Position numbers and translations under genes: made by a program
Part shown: piece by piece, positions 10,138 through 20,042 of the stretch
Layout of the letters: the number at the start of each line of letters is the position of its first letter
How positions within the stretch are numbered: the stretch's first letter is position 1
The notes under the pieces: model-generated
Told to the model about the DNA's origin: nothing
Database searches by the model: none
Seen by the model: only the letters and a program-made list of their open reading frames with translations
Source of the DNA: Streptomyces sp. NRRL B-3428
Lineage (GTDB): Bacteria > Actinomycetota > Actinomycetes > Streptomycetales > Streptomycetaceae
Direction of reading: 5' to 3'
NCBI GenBank assembly: GCA_000721375.1
Contig: JOGW01000018.1
Span: 124,001-188,000, forward strand
Length of the DNA: 64,000 bases

Positions 10138-11307
10138 TCACCAGATGGGGTCGATGGCCCGGACGGTGCGGGTCTGACGTACGAAAGTGGTGGCGAACTG
10201 CCGGTTCCGCAGGGTCTGTTCGCGGTAGACCGCCGGCAGATCGGCCATGGCGAGCAGCCGCTCGCAGGCGCGGGCGCAGGCGGCGAGGTCCCCGGTCCAG
10301 TACGCGGTGATGGAGTACTCGAAGAGCAGGCCCCAGCGGTAGACCCACGGCTGCACGAACAGCAGGTCGTCGGCCGGGCGCGGCTGGTCGAGCGCGGCGG
10401 CGGCGAAGGCGTGCGCGGCGCGGTACTGCTCGCGCAGCCGCAGCCTGGAGATCAGTTCGTACGCGGCCTCCATCCGCGTCGGCCGCGCCTCCCAGGCCCG
10501 GACGAGCGCGTCCATGCCGCCCGGCCAGTCACCGGACTCGGCCTTCAGGACGCCGACTTGGAGGAGCGCGTAGTAGATCTCCTCCTCCCAGCCGCCCATG
10601 GCCGCGCGCCGCTCGTACAACTCGACCGCCTCGGCCCGCTCTCCCCTGTCCCGCAGGGTCTGCGCGAGATAGAAGACCGCCCGCGCGTTGTCCGGATCGC
10701 GCTCGATGTCCGTCCGCAGCAGCCGGGCGTCCCGCTCGAACTTGTCCGCGCGCGAGCCGCCGTCGGCGAAGTGCTCGATGACGAGGGCGTCGAGATTCTC
10801 CTGGCTGTGCGCCTGGTCGGCGTGCAGATACTCGTGCGTGGCGCCCACGTACCGCCACGCGATGTCCCCCCTGACCAGGCGTTTGATGCGGTACTCGAGA
10901 TCGCCGGCATGCCGCAGCAGGTAGGAGTCCGCGCTCAGCGGCGGCAGTTCGGCGTCCTGTCGTACGACCATGTCGGCGTCGACGAGCAGCAGATAGTCGG
11001 CCTTGCCGCGGGCGTGCGCGATGTTGAGGCTCCGGTTGTGCCCGAAGTCCTGCCATGCCTCCTCGTGCAGCTCGCCCGGGATGCCTCGGAGGCTGCCGCG
11101 GATCAACTCCTGTGTCCCGTCGGTGGATCCGGTGTCGGAGATCACCCAGGTGTCGATCAGATCGCGTACGGAGGCGAGACAGCGTTCGATGACGGCGGAC
11201 TCGTTCCTGACGATCATGCAGAGGCAGAGGGTGGGGCGTTCGGGGTCGGGGGCGAGGTCGGGGGCGAGGTCGGCGGTGGGGGCCGGGCCGGGGGCGGGGC
11301 GCTTCAT
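10138..11307 (-). CDS. Family 2 glycosyltransferase with TPR-like C-terminal half
   Basis: A 389-aa protein. The GT-A domain (about residues 25-190) shows TLCLCMIVRNESAVIERCL, SDTGSTDGTQELI, the donor/metal motif LLVDADMVV (DxD) and WRYVGATHEYL. Residues 200-380 are helical repeats (ARAVFYLAQTLRDRGERAEAVELYERR) like TPRs. No signal peptide is seen, so it is cytosolic. It probably forms an operon with the DUF2079 membrane protein. Start 11307 is inferred from domain position; there is no strong ribosome binding site. The acceptor is unknown. Confidence 0.85.
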   Translation of the reverse strand: MKRPAPGPAPTADLAPDLAPDPERPTLCLCMIVRNESAVIERCLASVRDLIDTWVISDTGSTDGTQELIRGSLRGIPGELHEEAWQDFGHNRSLNIAHARGKADYLLLVDADMVVRQDAELPPLSADSYLLRHAGDLEYRIKRLVRGDIAWRYVGATHEYLHADQAHSQENLDALVIEHFADGGSRADKFERDARLLRTDIERDPDNARAVFYLAQTLRDRGERAEAVELYERRAAMGGWEEEIYYALLQVGVLKAESGDWPGGMDALVRAWEARPTRMEAAYELISRLRLREQYRAAHAFAAAALDQPRPADDLLFVQPWVYRWGLLFEYSITAYWTGDLAACARACERLLAMADLPAVYREQTLRNRQFATTFVRQTRTVRAIDPIW

Positions 11308-11548
11308 GCGCCCAGAGATACGGGCACGTGTGGTGGTGGAGGTGCACCTTCGGCGGGTGTCGTGGTTAGTGATACGAGCCGATGGGTTGCGGCCTCGATC
11401 GAGGACCGGGCTCACCCCGACCGGTGACCCTAGGCGTCCCCTTGGCCCGCACGCCGGGCGATTCCCGGTCGCTCACCCGTCGTAAGGCCGCACGCTCTTA
11501 TCCGATGACCGACTCGGACTCCGTACTCGAAGAGGGCGTGACCACCGC

Positions 11549-14500
11549 ATGCTGACGCACCGTCAACGGGACACTCTGACCCGCGCCGCCTTGGGCACGC
11601 TCACGTTGGGCCTGACGCTCTCGGCGTGCCCGGTACACGCGCTTGCCCTCACCCCTTCCGCCCGGCAGCCGATGGCCCAGGACGAAGCGGCACAGGTGCT
11701 GCGCCGCGCGGCGGTGCCGGGAACGGTGACTTCGCGCAGCGGCCAGTACGTACGGGAACGGCCGACGGCGGCGTCGAAGGCGATCGGCTCGTACGAGTCC
11801 GGCGACCGTGTCGCGATCAAGTGCAAGGTCAAGGGCGGCTGGGTCAAGGAGCACAACCACTGGTACCGGCTGGCGAACCGTTCCGGCTGGATGAGCGCGC
11901 GCTATGTGCGCAACCACGGGCGGGTGCCCTTCTGTTCGCCGGCCGGGGGGCCGCGCCTGACGGGGCTGACCGGGCCTGCGGGGCCTGCGGGGCCTGCTGG
12001 GCCGGCCGGTCAGGTTGGGCCGACCGGTCCGGCAGGGGTGTGCCGGGTGTGTGGGACGAATGGTGTGGGGGCGACGGGGGCGACCGGTGCAACGGGAGCG
12101 ACGGGTGGGGTGGGTGCGACGGGGCCGACCGGGCCGGTGGGGGCTGCGGGGACCGCGGGGACTGCGGGGGAGGCTGGTGCGACGGGTCCCACCGGGCCCG
12201 CGGGGGAGTCGGCGTACGAGGAGTGGCGGGACAGTCATCCGGGCGGCACGGTCCAGGCGTTCGTGCAGGACATCGAGGGGGATCCTGGCGAGGATGGCAA
12301 GGATGGCGTGGACGGGCAGCCCGGGGCGGTCGGGGCTACGGGGCCGACCGGCGCCGCGGGCGTGGATGGTGTGACGGGGCCGACGGGTTCTGCGGGGCCG
12401 AAGGGCGAGACCGGTGGGCTGGGCCCCACTGGCCCGGGCGGCTCGGATGGCACGACCGGAGCGACTGGACCGGTGGGCGCCGATGGTCCTGAGGGCGCTG
12501 TGGGGCCCGTCGGACCGAAGGGGGGAATCGGCCCGACGGGCCCAACTGGCGCTGCTGGACTGGATGGTTCGACAGGAGCGGTGGGCGCCGCGGGGGCGGA
12601 TGGTGTAACGGGTCCGGCGGGTCCGGCGGGTGCAGATGGTGTGACGGGTCCGGTGGGTGCCGTGGGCGCGGATGGTGCGACTGGTGCTGTGGGGCCTGTT
12701 GGGGCGAAGGGGGATACGGGTGAGCCTGGGCCGACTGGCGCCACCGGCTCCGCCGGGCGGGATGGTCTGGACGGTGCGACGGGCGCTGCTGGCGCCACGG
12801 GCGCTACTGGAGCCGCCGGTTCAGCGGGAGCCACGGGTGCGACCGGCGCTGCAGGTGCTGCGGGGGAGGCGGGTCCGACGGGCGCGGAGGGGATGGCGGG
12901 TCCGACTGGCGCTGCGGGCGTGGTCGGTCCGACGGGTGCTGCGGGTGAGGTCGGTCCGACGGGTGCGGCCGGTGACGTGGGGCTCACCGGACCGGCCGGT
13001 CCGACGGGCAGCGCCGGTCCGACGGGCAGCGCCGGGGCGAACGGCCTCTCGGGGCCGACGGGTGCGACGGGCGCGACAGGTGCGACAGGTGCGGCAGGAC
13101 AGGCCGGCGCCACCGGTTCAACGGGGCCTGCGGGTAAGGAGGGTGGCACCGGAGCGCCCGGCGCTGTCGGCTCCGTCGGCGCCACGGGTCCGGTCGGGCC
13201 TACGGGGACCGATGGGCCCACTGGGGCTACTGGGGTCCCGGGCCTGAAGGGCGCGCAGGGCGAGGTGGGAGCAACAGGGCCGACCGGTCCGGCCGGCTCC
13301 ACCGGTCCGGCCGGTGAAGCGGGCGCGACCGGCGAGGCGGGTACGACGGGAGACTCGGGCGCCACGGGTGCCGTCGGCCCGACGGGTGCCGCCGGTGTCA
13401 TGGGTGTGCCTGGGCCAACTGGCGCTGCGGGCATGGCGGGTTCGATGGGCCCGACGGGTGCGGACGGAGCACCTGGAGTACCCGGAGCAACTGGAGCCAC
13501 GGGTGCTTCAGGTCTGGCAGGAGTGCAGGGCCCTGCGGGGGCCACCGGACCAACTGGCGCCGTGGGTACGGTGGGTTCGATGGGGCCGACGGGGCCGACG
13601 GGCGCGGACGGCGCGACTGGAGCAACCGGCGCCCCGGGTGCCACGGGTGCCACGGGTGCGTCGGGTCTGGCGGGATCGCCGGGGCCGGTAGGCGCGACCG
13701 GAGCGGCTGGTGCTGTGGGTCCGACGGGTGCGGACGGCGCGACCGGAGCAACCGGGGCCCCGGGCAGCGCGGGAGCGGTGGGCCCCACGGGTGCTGCGGG
13801 AGCCGTGGGCCCCACGGGTGCATCCGGTGCGGTGGGCGTCACTGGCGCGGCGGGCCCGACGGGAGCCGCAGGCCTGAATGGTCAGGACGGTGCGCAGGGG
13901 GCGCCAGGCGCTGTCGGTGGCACCGGCCCGACCGGCGCCAAGGGCGAGACCGGATCGAAGGGCGAGACCGGATCGAAGGGCGACACCGGAGCGAAGGGCG
14001 AGACAGGTCCCGCCGGCACTGCGGGTGCGCTCGGAGCGACGGGCCCCATGGGGGCCACTGGCTCTGCCGGAGAGAAGGGGGCAACAGGTTCCACCGGAGC
14101 CGCCGGCCCGGCAGGTGCGGCCGGACAGACCGGGGCGTCCGGTCCCACGGGGGCGCTCGGATCCATCGGTCCGACCGGCCCGACGGGAGCCGTCGGAACA
14201 GTCGGTCCCACAGGGGCACTTGGAATGACGGGACCCGCCGGACCCACAGGACCCACAGGACCCGCGGGAACTACGGGAGCGACGGGTGTCGCGGGGGCCA
14301 GCGGAGCGACGGGCGCTGCGGGACCGACCGGAGCCATCGGAGCCGCTGGAGCTACCGGAGCCGCAGGAACAGCCGGAGCGACAGGACCCACCGGAGCTAC
14401 CGGAGCCGCAGGAACAGCCGGAGCGACAGGACCCACCGGAGCTACGAGCGACGGGCACGGCGGGAGCCACTGGAGCTACTGGAGCCGCAGGAACTCCCGG

Positions 14501-14819
14501 CACCACTGGCGCCACCGGACCCACCGGACCCACCGGCTCCACAGGCCCCACCGGCCCAACAAAGATCCCTCAGATCGTGACGAACCAGGTCAGCATCCCC
14601 ACGTTCAACATCGGCCAGGAGTACACGCTCGTCGCCACCTGTCCCGCGGGGACGCGCGTGGTCGGCGGTGGGGCCGAAGTCAGTGACAACAACGGGCCCG
14701 AGGACCGCGGGGACATCGTCAGCAGTCTGCCCACCGCCGACGGCACGGGGTACACCGCGACGCTCGAGGCCAACGTCGTCGGCAGCGGATTCTTCAAGGT
14801 TCGCGCCGTGTGTCTTTGA
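11549..14819 (+). CDS. Secreted SH3-like/collagen-like protein, frameshifted near the 3' end
   Basis: The protein starts with a signal peptide ([21 protein letters not shown]..., residues 1-33), then an SH3-like wall-binding domain (about 55-130). About 830 residues of Gly-X-Y collagen repeats follow ([13 protein letters not shown] and variants), broken by a CRVC segment and a [23 protein letters not shown] interruption. The first frame runs to a stop at 14686, but its last 80 residues are nonsense. From 14448 the collagen repeat continues in another frame (ATGTAGATGATG), followed by a globular C-terminal domain ([31 protein letters not shown]) ending at 14819. The break is at 14446-14447, where ACGGGAGCG would be expected and ACGAGCG is read. 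Either the gene is disrupted or the base call is wrong. Confidence 0.85.
14351..14440 (+). repeat. Perfect 45-bp tandem repeat inside the collagen gene
   Basis: The units at 14351-14395 and 14396-14440 are identical, 15 codons each, and end 6 bp before the frameshift. A diverged third copy follows. This is a likely site of slipped-strand change. Confidence 0.95.
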
Positions 14820-14893
14820 ACCCGCCCGACGCTGACAGGTAACTCCGCCAAGGCCGACACCAGTTGCGGCTGACGCCGCCGCAGCACGGCGAA

Positions 14894-14926
14894 GGGCCCG
14901 GCTCCCCGTAACGGGAAACCGGGCCC
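14894..14926. terminator. Terminator between collagen gene and ABC permease
   Basis: GGGCCCGG/CCGGGCCC stem with an inner CCCGT/ACGGG stem, between convergent genes. Confidence 0.75.
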
Positions 14927-14980
14927 TCAGCTCGTACGACCGCAAGAACTCACTCAGCTCGTACGGCCGAAAGAACTCAC
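14927..14980. repeat. 27-bp direct repeat (2 copies)
   Basis: TCAGCTCGTACGACCGCAAGAACTCAC and a copy with two changes lie head to tail (14927-14953, 14954-14980). The second copy carries the ABC permease stop codon, so the downstream copy is a duplication of the gene's tail. Confidence 0.85.
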
Positions 14981-17529
14981 TCCGCCTTGATGGCGTCCAG
15001 CATGTTCAGCTTCGCCGCCCGCCGCGCCGGCCACAGCGCCGCCAGGATGCCCACCACACCGGCCAGCGCCAGGAAGATGCCCATCCGGCCCCACGGAATG
15101 ACCAGGGTGTACGTGGTCATCAGGGACTTGAGCAGCTCACCGGTCGCCCAGCCGAAGAACAGGCCGAGCCCGATGCCGAGCACACCGCCGAAGAGGGAGA
15201 TGACCACCGACTCCAGGCGGACCATGCGCTTGATCCCGGAGCGGTCCAGGCCGATGGCACGGAGCATGCCGATCTCCTGGCGGCGTTCGAACACCGACAT
15301 CGCGAGCGTGTTGATCACGCCGATCACCGCGACGAGGACGGCCATCGCGAGCAGCCCGTACAGCATGTTCAGGATCATGTTGAACACGCCGCCGATGGCC
15401 TTGGAGATATCCGACTTGTCGTCGACGGAGATCGCCGGGTTCTCGCCGAGCGCCTTGACCAGCTTGTCCTTCGTCGCCTCCGAGACGCCGTCCGAGGTCT
15501 TGAGCATCACCTGGAAGTCGGACGGGGTCTTCATGTGCGGAGTGACCACGGACGTGTCGACCATCAGGCCCTTGATCATCTCGTTGCCCTGGTAGACACC
15601 GACGATGTTCAGCTTGCCGCGCTTGCCGTCCTCGTACATGACGTCGACGGCCTGGCCGTTCTTCCAGCCGTACTCCTTGGCCGTGTCGGTGTCGACGACC
15701 GCGTTGTCCCCGGTCAGGTTCCAGCCGCCGGCCTTGAAGTCCAGCTTGACCAGGTCCTCGATGGTCTTGCCGTTGACGCCGACGAGCTGGTCGGCGCGGG
15801 AGCCGCCGTCGGTCGTGAAGACCTTGGCGGGCGACATCCGCAGCGGAGTCGTCTGCGTGACGCCGTCCGTCTTCGCGAGGGTCTTCTCGACCTCGGGGGA
15901 CAGCGGCGACTGGTTGGTCATGGAGACCACGTAGTCACTGCGCAGCGCCTCGGTGGCCATCTTGTCGATGGACTTGTGCAGCGTGCCGGCGATGACCGTG
16001 ATGCCGGTGAGGAGGGTGAGGCCGATCATCAGCGCGGAAGCGGTGGCGGCCGTGCGGCGCGGATTGCGGACCGCGTTCTGGCGCGACAGCTTGCCGGAGA
16101 CGCCGAAGGCCTTCAGGACCGGCGCGGCCAGGCCGATGACCGGGCGGGACAGCAGCGGGGTGAGGACGAAGACGCCGATGACCAGGAGCGCCGCGCCGAG
16201 GCCCATCGGCAGCTTCGCGTCCGTGGCGGCCATCGTGCGGCCGTAGAGGACGGCGGCGATACCGAGACCGCTGAAGACGGCACCGATGGTGTTGCGGACG
16301 ACCAGACCGCGGGCCGTGGGTGTGGCGTGCAGGGCGTTCATCGCGGCTACCGGGGGGATCTTCGCGGCGCGGCGGCCCGGCAGATACGCGGAGAGCATCG
16401 TGACGATGATGCCGACGGCGAAGGCCGAGACCACGGTCGCGGGGGCGATCACGGTCGGGCCGTCCGGCAGGCCGACGTTCGTCCCGAGGATGGAGCGCAT
16501 ACCGACGCCGATGCCGATACCGGCGGCGAGACCGATGACGGCCGCCACGAGGCCCACGAAGAAGGCCTCGGCCAGTACGGAACGGGTGATCTGCTTACGG
16601 CTCGCGCCCACCGCGCGCATCAGCGCGATCTCCTTGGAGCGCTGGGCGACCAGCATGGTGAAGGTGTTGGCGATGATGAAGATGCCGACGAACAGCGCGA
16701 TCCCGGCGAAGACCAGCATGAAGGTCTTGATGCCCGAGGTCTCCGCGTCGATGGTCTTCTCCTGGTCGGCGATCAGCCGGTCCGCGGTGTCCATCTCGGC
16801 GGTCTTCGGTACGGACGTGGCGAGCGCGTCGCGCAGCTGCGTCTGGCTCGTGCCCGGGTCGGCGGTGACCTGGATCTGGTCGTACTCGCCCGGCGCGGCG
16901 AACTGCTTCTGCGCCGTCGCGTTGTCGAACGCGACCAGGGTGCCGCCGGCGGAGACCGAGCCGTTGTCGTCGGCGTCGAAGATGCCCACGATCTTGGGCG
17001 TGATCACCGGGCCGTCGACGGAGAGCCGTACGGTGTCGCCGACCTTGTAGCCCGCGCGGTCCGCGGTCTTCGCGTCGAGGGCGATCTCGTCCGCGTTCTT
17101 GGGACCCCGTCCCGACTCCATCGGGTAGCGGCTGTCCTTGCCGTCGGCACCGGGCAGGTAGTTGGTGCCGGTGGAGGCCCAGCCGTCACCGACGAGCTTG
17201 CCCTTCTTGTCGGCGACGGCGGTGTAGCCGGAGATCGAGGCGGTCGCCGACTTGACCCCGTTCGTGCCCTCGACCTTGTCGAGCAGGTCCTGGGTGAGCT
17301 TGGGAGCCTGGCCGGGCTTGTTCTCGGCGGTGTTGCGGCCCGACTTGGGCGTGATGACGACGTCGACGTCCTTGTAGTTCGTCGACGCGTTGTTCTTGAT
17401 GGCCTGGGAGACGGAGTCGGTGAAGACCAGGGTGCCGGAGACGAAGGACACGCCGAGCATGACGGCGAGCACGGTCATCAGCAGCCGGGCCTTGTGCGCG
17501 AGCACATTGCGCAAGGCAGTACGGAACAT
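14977..17529 (-). CDS. ABC transporter permease of MacB/FtsX type
   Basis: An 850-aa membrane protein. TM1 (LLMTVLAVMLGVSFVSGTLVF) is followed by a periplasmic-type MacB core (about 50-250), an FtsX domain (about 265-390, with MLVAQRSKEIALMRAVGASRKQI), a second half with a further extracytoplasmic domain, and a final FtsX domain (about 725-845, RRQEIGMLRAIGLDRSGIKRMVRLES). This two-FtsX layout is usual for actinobacterial exporters of lipids, peptides or lipoproteins. It lies 81 bp downstream of its ATPase in the same direction. The substrate is unknown. Confidence 0.92.
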   Translation of the reverse strand: MFRTALRNVLAHKARLLMTVLAVMLGVSFVSGTLVFTDSVSQAIKNNASTNYKDVDVVITPKSGRNTAENKPGQAPKLTQDLLDKVEGTNGVKSATASISGYTAVADKKGKLVGDGWASTGTNYLPGADGKDSRYPMESGRGPKNADEIALDAKTADRAGYKVGDTVRLSVDGPVITPKIVGIFDADDNGSVSAGGTLVAFDNATAQKQFAAPGEYDQIQVTADPGTSQTQLRDALATSVPKTAEMDTADRLIADQEKTIDAETSGIKTFMLVFAGIALFVGIFIIANTFTMLVAQRSKEIALMRAVGASRKQITRSVLAEAFFVGLVAAVIGLAAGIGIGVGMRSILGTNVGLPDGPTVIAPATVVSAFAVGIIVTMLSAYLPGRRAAKIPPVAAMNALHATPTARGLVVRNTIGAVFSGLGIAAVLYGRTMAATDAKLPMGLGAALLVIGVFVLTPLLSRPVIGLAAPVLKAFGVSGKLSRQNAVRNPRRTAATASALMIGLTLLTGITVIAGTLHKSIDKMATEALRSDYVVSMTNQSPLSPEVEKTLAKTDGVTQTTPLRMSPAKVFTTDGGSRADQLVGVNGKTIEDLVKLDFKAGGWNLTGDNAVVDTDTAKEYGWKNGQAVDVMYEDGKRGKLNIVGVYQGNEMIKGLMVDTSVVTPHMKTPSDFQVMLKTSDGVSEATKDKLVKALGENPAISVDDKSDISKAIGGVFNMILNMLYGLLAMAVLVAVIGVINTLAMSVFERRQEIGMLRAIGLDRSGIKRMVRLESVVISLFGGVLGIGLGLFFGWATGELLKSLMTTYTLVIPWGRMGIFLALAGVVGILAALWPARRAAKLNMLDAIKAE

Positions 17530-17610
17530 GGTGTGAAGTCCTGTGTGGGAAGGGCCGGTTCAGTGGCTGGAGGGCGCCGCGCACAGACGGCTGGGGGCGC
17601 GCCCGGGGGC

Positions 17611-18381
17611 TCAGCTGGTGCGGCCCTTGGCGTCGAACCGCTTCATGCGGTCGAGCACGGAGTCGGCGGTGGGCTCGTACAGCTCGTCGACGATGCGGCC
17701 GTCGGCGAGGAAGACGACGCGGTCGGCGTACGCGGCGGCCACCGGGTCGTGCGTCACCATCACCACGGTCTGGCCGAGCTCGCGCACGGAGTTGCGCAGG
17801 AACCCGAGGACCTCCGCGCCGGAGCGGGAGTCGAGGTTTCCGGTCGGCTCGTCGCCGAAGATGATGTCCGGCTTGGAGGCGAGCGCGCGGGCCACGGCCA
17901 CACGCTGCTGCTGACCGCCGGAGAGCTGCGAGGGCCGGTGGCTGAGCCGCCCGCTCAGGCCCACCATGTCGATGACCTGCTCCACCCACTGCTTGTCGGG
18001 CTTACGGCCCGCGATGTCCATGGGCAGCGTGATGTTCTCGTACGCGGTGAGCGTGGGCAGCAGGTTGAAGGCCTGGAAGATGAACCCGATCTTGTCCCGG
18101 CGCAGCTTGGTGAGCTGCTTGTCCTTGAGCGACCCGAGCTCGGTCTCGCCGATGCGCACGGAGCCGCCGCTGAAGCTGTCGAGCCCGGCCACGCAGTGCA
18201 TCAGCGTGGACTTGCCCGAACCCGACGGGCCCATGATCGCGGTGAGCTGCGCCTGCCGGAAGTCGACGGTCACGTTGTCCAGGGCGACCACCTGGGTCTC
18301 ACCCTGGCCGTAGACCTTGGACAGCTCGGTGGCCCGGGCGGCAATGGCGGTGGCCTGGCTGGCGAGGGGGGTGGTGGTCAC
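17611..18381 (-). CDS. ABC transporter ATP-binding protein (MacB/LolD type)
   Basis: A 256-aa ATPase with Walker A (GPSGSGKST), Q-loop (FIFQAFNLLPTLTAYENI), signature (LSGGQQQRVAVARALA), Walker B (IIFGDEPTGNLDS) and H-loop (VVMVTHDPVAAAYADR). GTG 18381 is chosen because AGGAG lies nine bases upstream; ATG 18426 lacks one. It pairs with the FtsX-type permease downstream to form the exporter. Confidence 0.92.
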   Translation of the reverse strand: MTTTPLASQATAIAARATELSKVYGQGETQVVALDNVTVDFRQAQLTAIMGPSGSGKSTLMHCVAGLDSFSGGSVRIGETELGSLKDKQLTKLRRDKIGFIFQAFNLLPTLTAYENITLPMDIAGRKPDKQWVEQVIDMVGLSGRLSHRPSQLSGGQQQRVAVARALASKPDIIFGDEPTGNLDSRSGAEVLGFLRNSVRELGQTVVMVTHDPVAAAYADRVVFLADGRIVDELYEPTADSVLDRMKRFDAKGRTS

Positions 18382-18803
18382 GGGGGAGGGCTCCTGTCGG
18401 GACGGGGTCAAGCGGCTGACTTCCATCGTCACCGCGTAAGTCCCGCGTGAAGTCACCCCCAGCTCCGGTTCTGCCCGCCCTCTTCAGGCTGACTGCGGGG
18501 GCCCCGGCTCATCCCCAGGTATGACGGCCGACCCTGAGACGGTCGTCCTTCGGGCCATCGGCCGCGGTGCCGGGCGGAGGGGCGCAGTCCGCCTCGGCGA
18601 GGGGCGTGTTTTCGTCAATCTGTACGCGCCGGTGCACCCCTGTGGAGTGAGTGCGAACCGCACGCACCATGCACACTCGACCAACCGTCACATCTGACGC
18701 ATCGTCAGTCGTCAATAAAATAAGACAACATCGGTCTGTCGTTGCGCTGTTCGGGGGATGTGTCCGGATAGGCTCGGACTCCGCCTCAGCGGTCCCGCGG
18801 CCT

Positions 18804-18886
18804 GCCCGGATGGTGGAATGCAGACACGGCGAGCTTAAACCTCGCTGCCCCTCGGGGGCGTACCGGTTCGAGTCCGGTTCCGGGCA
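18804..18886 (+). tRNA. bldA: tRNA-Leu (UAA), bldA
   Basis: The acceptor GCCCGGA (18804-18810) pairs with TCCGGGC (18879-18885), with A at 18886 and no encoded CCA. The anticodon stem GCGAG/CTCGC encloses loop CTTAAAC, giving anticodon TAA. A long variable arm and a T arm (CCGGTTCGAGTCCGG) are present. This is the tRNA reading UUA, known as bldA in Streptomyces, required to translate rare TTA codons during development and antibiotic production. A -10-like TAGGCT lies at 18769-18774. The 420 bp upstream back to 18382 show no convincing gene. Confidence 0.96.
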
Positions 18887-19143
18887 CACTCGCTCGCCTG
18901 TGCCATTGGGGCAAGGGCCGCGACTGGGATCCCGATCGCGGCCCTCCTTGCACCTCACTGATCTGCGCGGCTCAGTCCCACCACAGCGACCAAACCGTCG
19001 ATCGGACCATGCCATCGCCGTCGGTCTCCGGGACCTGCACGGTGTCGTCGCAGTAGCCCATCAACTCCGTGGTCGCCTGTGCCGCTGCCGCGATGAGTAC
19101 CGGGCCGAGGCGCTACTGCTCACGCGAGCGCGGGAGCCGCTTC

Positions 19144-19614
19144 TCAAACCGTTCCCCTGCGCACGGGGACGAGCGCGTCACTTCGCCATTCGGCAGCGGT
19201 GTCGGGCGGTGGCATCTCGACGCCTGCGATGCCGGCCGATGCGCCGAACTCACCCATCAACTCGCTGATGAGTTCCGCCCCGGCCTGGAGGGTCTCGGGG
19301 GAATCGTCGGGATCGTCGAGGCTGAGACCCAGGACGAGAGCGCCCTCATCTGTAATCGCCAGCATGGCGGATTCGTGAGTCTTCGCCCGCAAGTACAGGG
19401 TGAGCGGACCCGTTGCGGCGCCATCGAAGCGTAGTTCCGCGAGACTCGCAGCATCATCTGGAGCGGGGTTCTGAGTGACGTACGTCCTCACGAACGCGTC
19501 GAGACGGAAGGCGTCACTTCGCTCCCGGTCGACGTAGTGGTCGATGAAGCGAGTGAGGGTTGTAGCCCTGTCCTCGGTTGTCACCCAGACGTATACATCC
19601 AGACATGGTGGCAC
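19144..19614 (-). CDS. Hypothetical protein
   Basis: A 156-aa soluble, acidic protein beginning MPPCLDVYVWVTTEDRATTLTRFIDHYVD. It has alternating strand/helix character and a middle segment LRAKTHESAMLAITDEGALVLGLSLDDPDDSPETLQ. I do not recognise a family with certainty. GTG 19614 is the first possible start and has no clear ribosome binding site. Codon bias supports coding. It stands alone between bldA and the tRNA fragment. Confidence 0.7.
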   Translation of the reverse strand: MPPCLDVYVWVTTEDRATTLTRFIDHYVDRERSDAFRLDAFVRTYVTQNPAPDDAASLAELRFDGAATGPLTLYLRAKTHESAMLAITDEGALVLGLSLDDPDDSPETLQAGAELISELMGEFGASAGIAGVEMPPPDTAAEWRSDALVPVRRGTV

Positions 19615-19769
19615 GCCCGGATGCTAGCGCCGGCCGGCTTCCCCGCCGAAAGCAGTTCCGGTGCCGGGTCGTGCCCCCTGCCACACCACGCGACGGAACG
19701 GCATCTTCGCGCCTCACCATCGAGGCGCCTCATCGTCGTAGTAGTCCATCGGCCTGAGCCGGCAGAAAA

Positions 19770-19816
19770 GGTGCCCGGAACCGGACTTGAACCGGTACGC
19801 CCCGAGGGGCAGCGAG
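19770..19816 (-). repeat. 3' fragment of a bldA-like tRNA-Leu, inverted
   Basis: On the minus strand 47 nt match bldA from the anticodon stem 3' side (CCTCGCTGCCCC) through the variable arm and T arm to CCGGGCAC. There are two differences: one G fewer in the variable arm, and A for G in the T loop. No 5' half exists upstream. A tRNA 3' end without its 5' half is what a tRNA-targeting integrative element leaves as an attachment site. Its inverted orientation relative to bldA means the two are not a simple attL/attR pair. Confidence 0.85.
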
Positions 19817-19925
19817 GGGCGTCCCCCGTCCGTAGTGGCGCGGCGCGTCGAATCCCCCTCCGTAGCGGCGTACGGCGTTGACATCGTCAAGTTCACGTAT
19901 ATGTACGTCATTCATGCACGGATCC

Positions 19926-19954
19926 TTGACGTGTCCCTGGCGACCCCCTAGCTT
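19926..19954 (+). promoter_or_regulatory. HrdB-type promoter of the pectate lyase gene
   Basis: TTGACG (19926-19931), a 17-bp spacer, then TAGCTT (19949-19954), followed by an operator at the expected start point. Confidence 0.7.
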
Positions 19955-19960
19955 CCCGGA

Positions 19961-19976
19961 TGGCAAGCGCTTTCCC
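19961..19976. promoter_or_regulatory. LacI/GalR-type operator
   Basis: TGGCAAGCGCTTTCCC is an imperfect palindrome centred on CG with the AAGCGCTT core typical of LacI-family sites. It lies just after the -10 box, so a bound repressor would block transcription, presumably until pectin breakdown products appear. Confidence 0.6.
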
Positions 19977-20042
19977 CTGCTGCGCGGATCCCGCAGTCAG
20001 GACCCGCAACACCCGGTATTCAACGGCGACTTGGGGAGCGAC

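Noticed and set aside
12235..14551. Long antisense frames and CRISPR-like periodicity over the collagen gene
   Set aside because: The repetition is in-frame Gly-X-Y coding with no constant repeat plus unique spacers; antisense Pro-rich frames are a by-product.
18522..18701. 59-codon plus-strand frame before bldA
   Set aside because: No ribosome binding site, composition unlike a protein, and more TNN-type and rare codons than neighbours.
18509..19015. Minus-strand frame running through bldA
   Set aside because: It translates the tRNA gene; such frames are a known annotation artefact around tRNAs.
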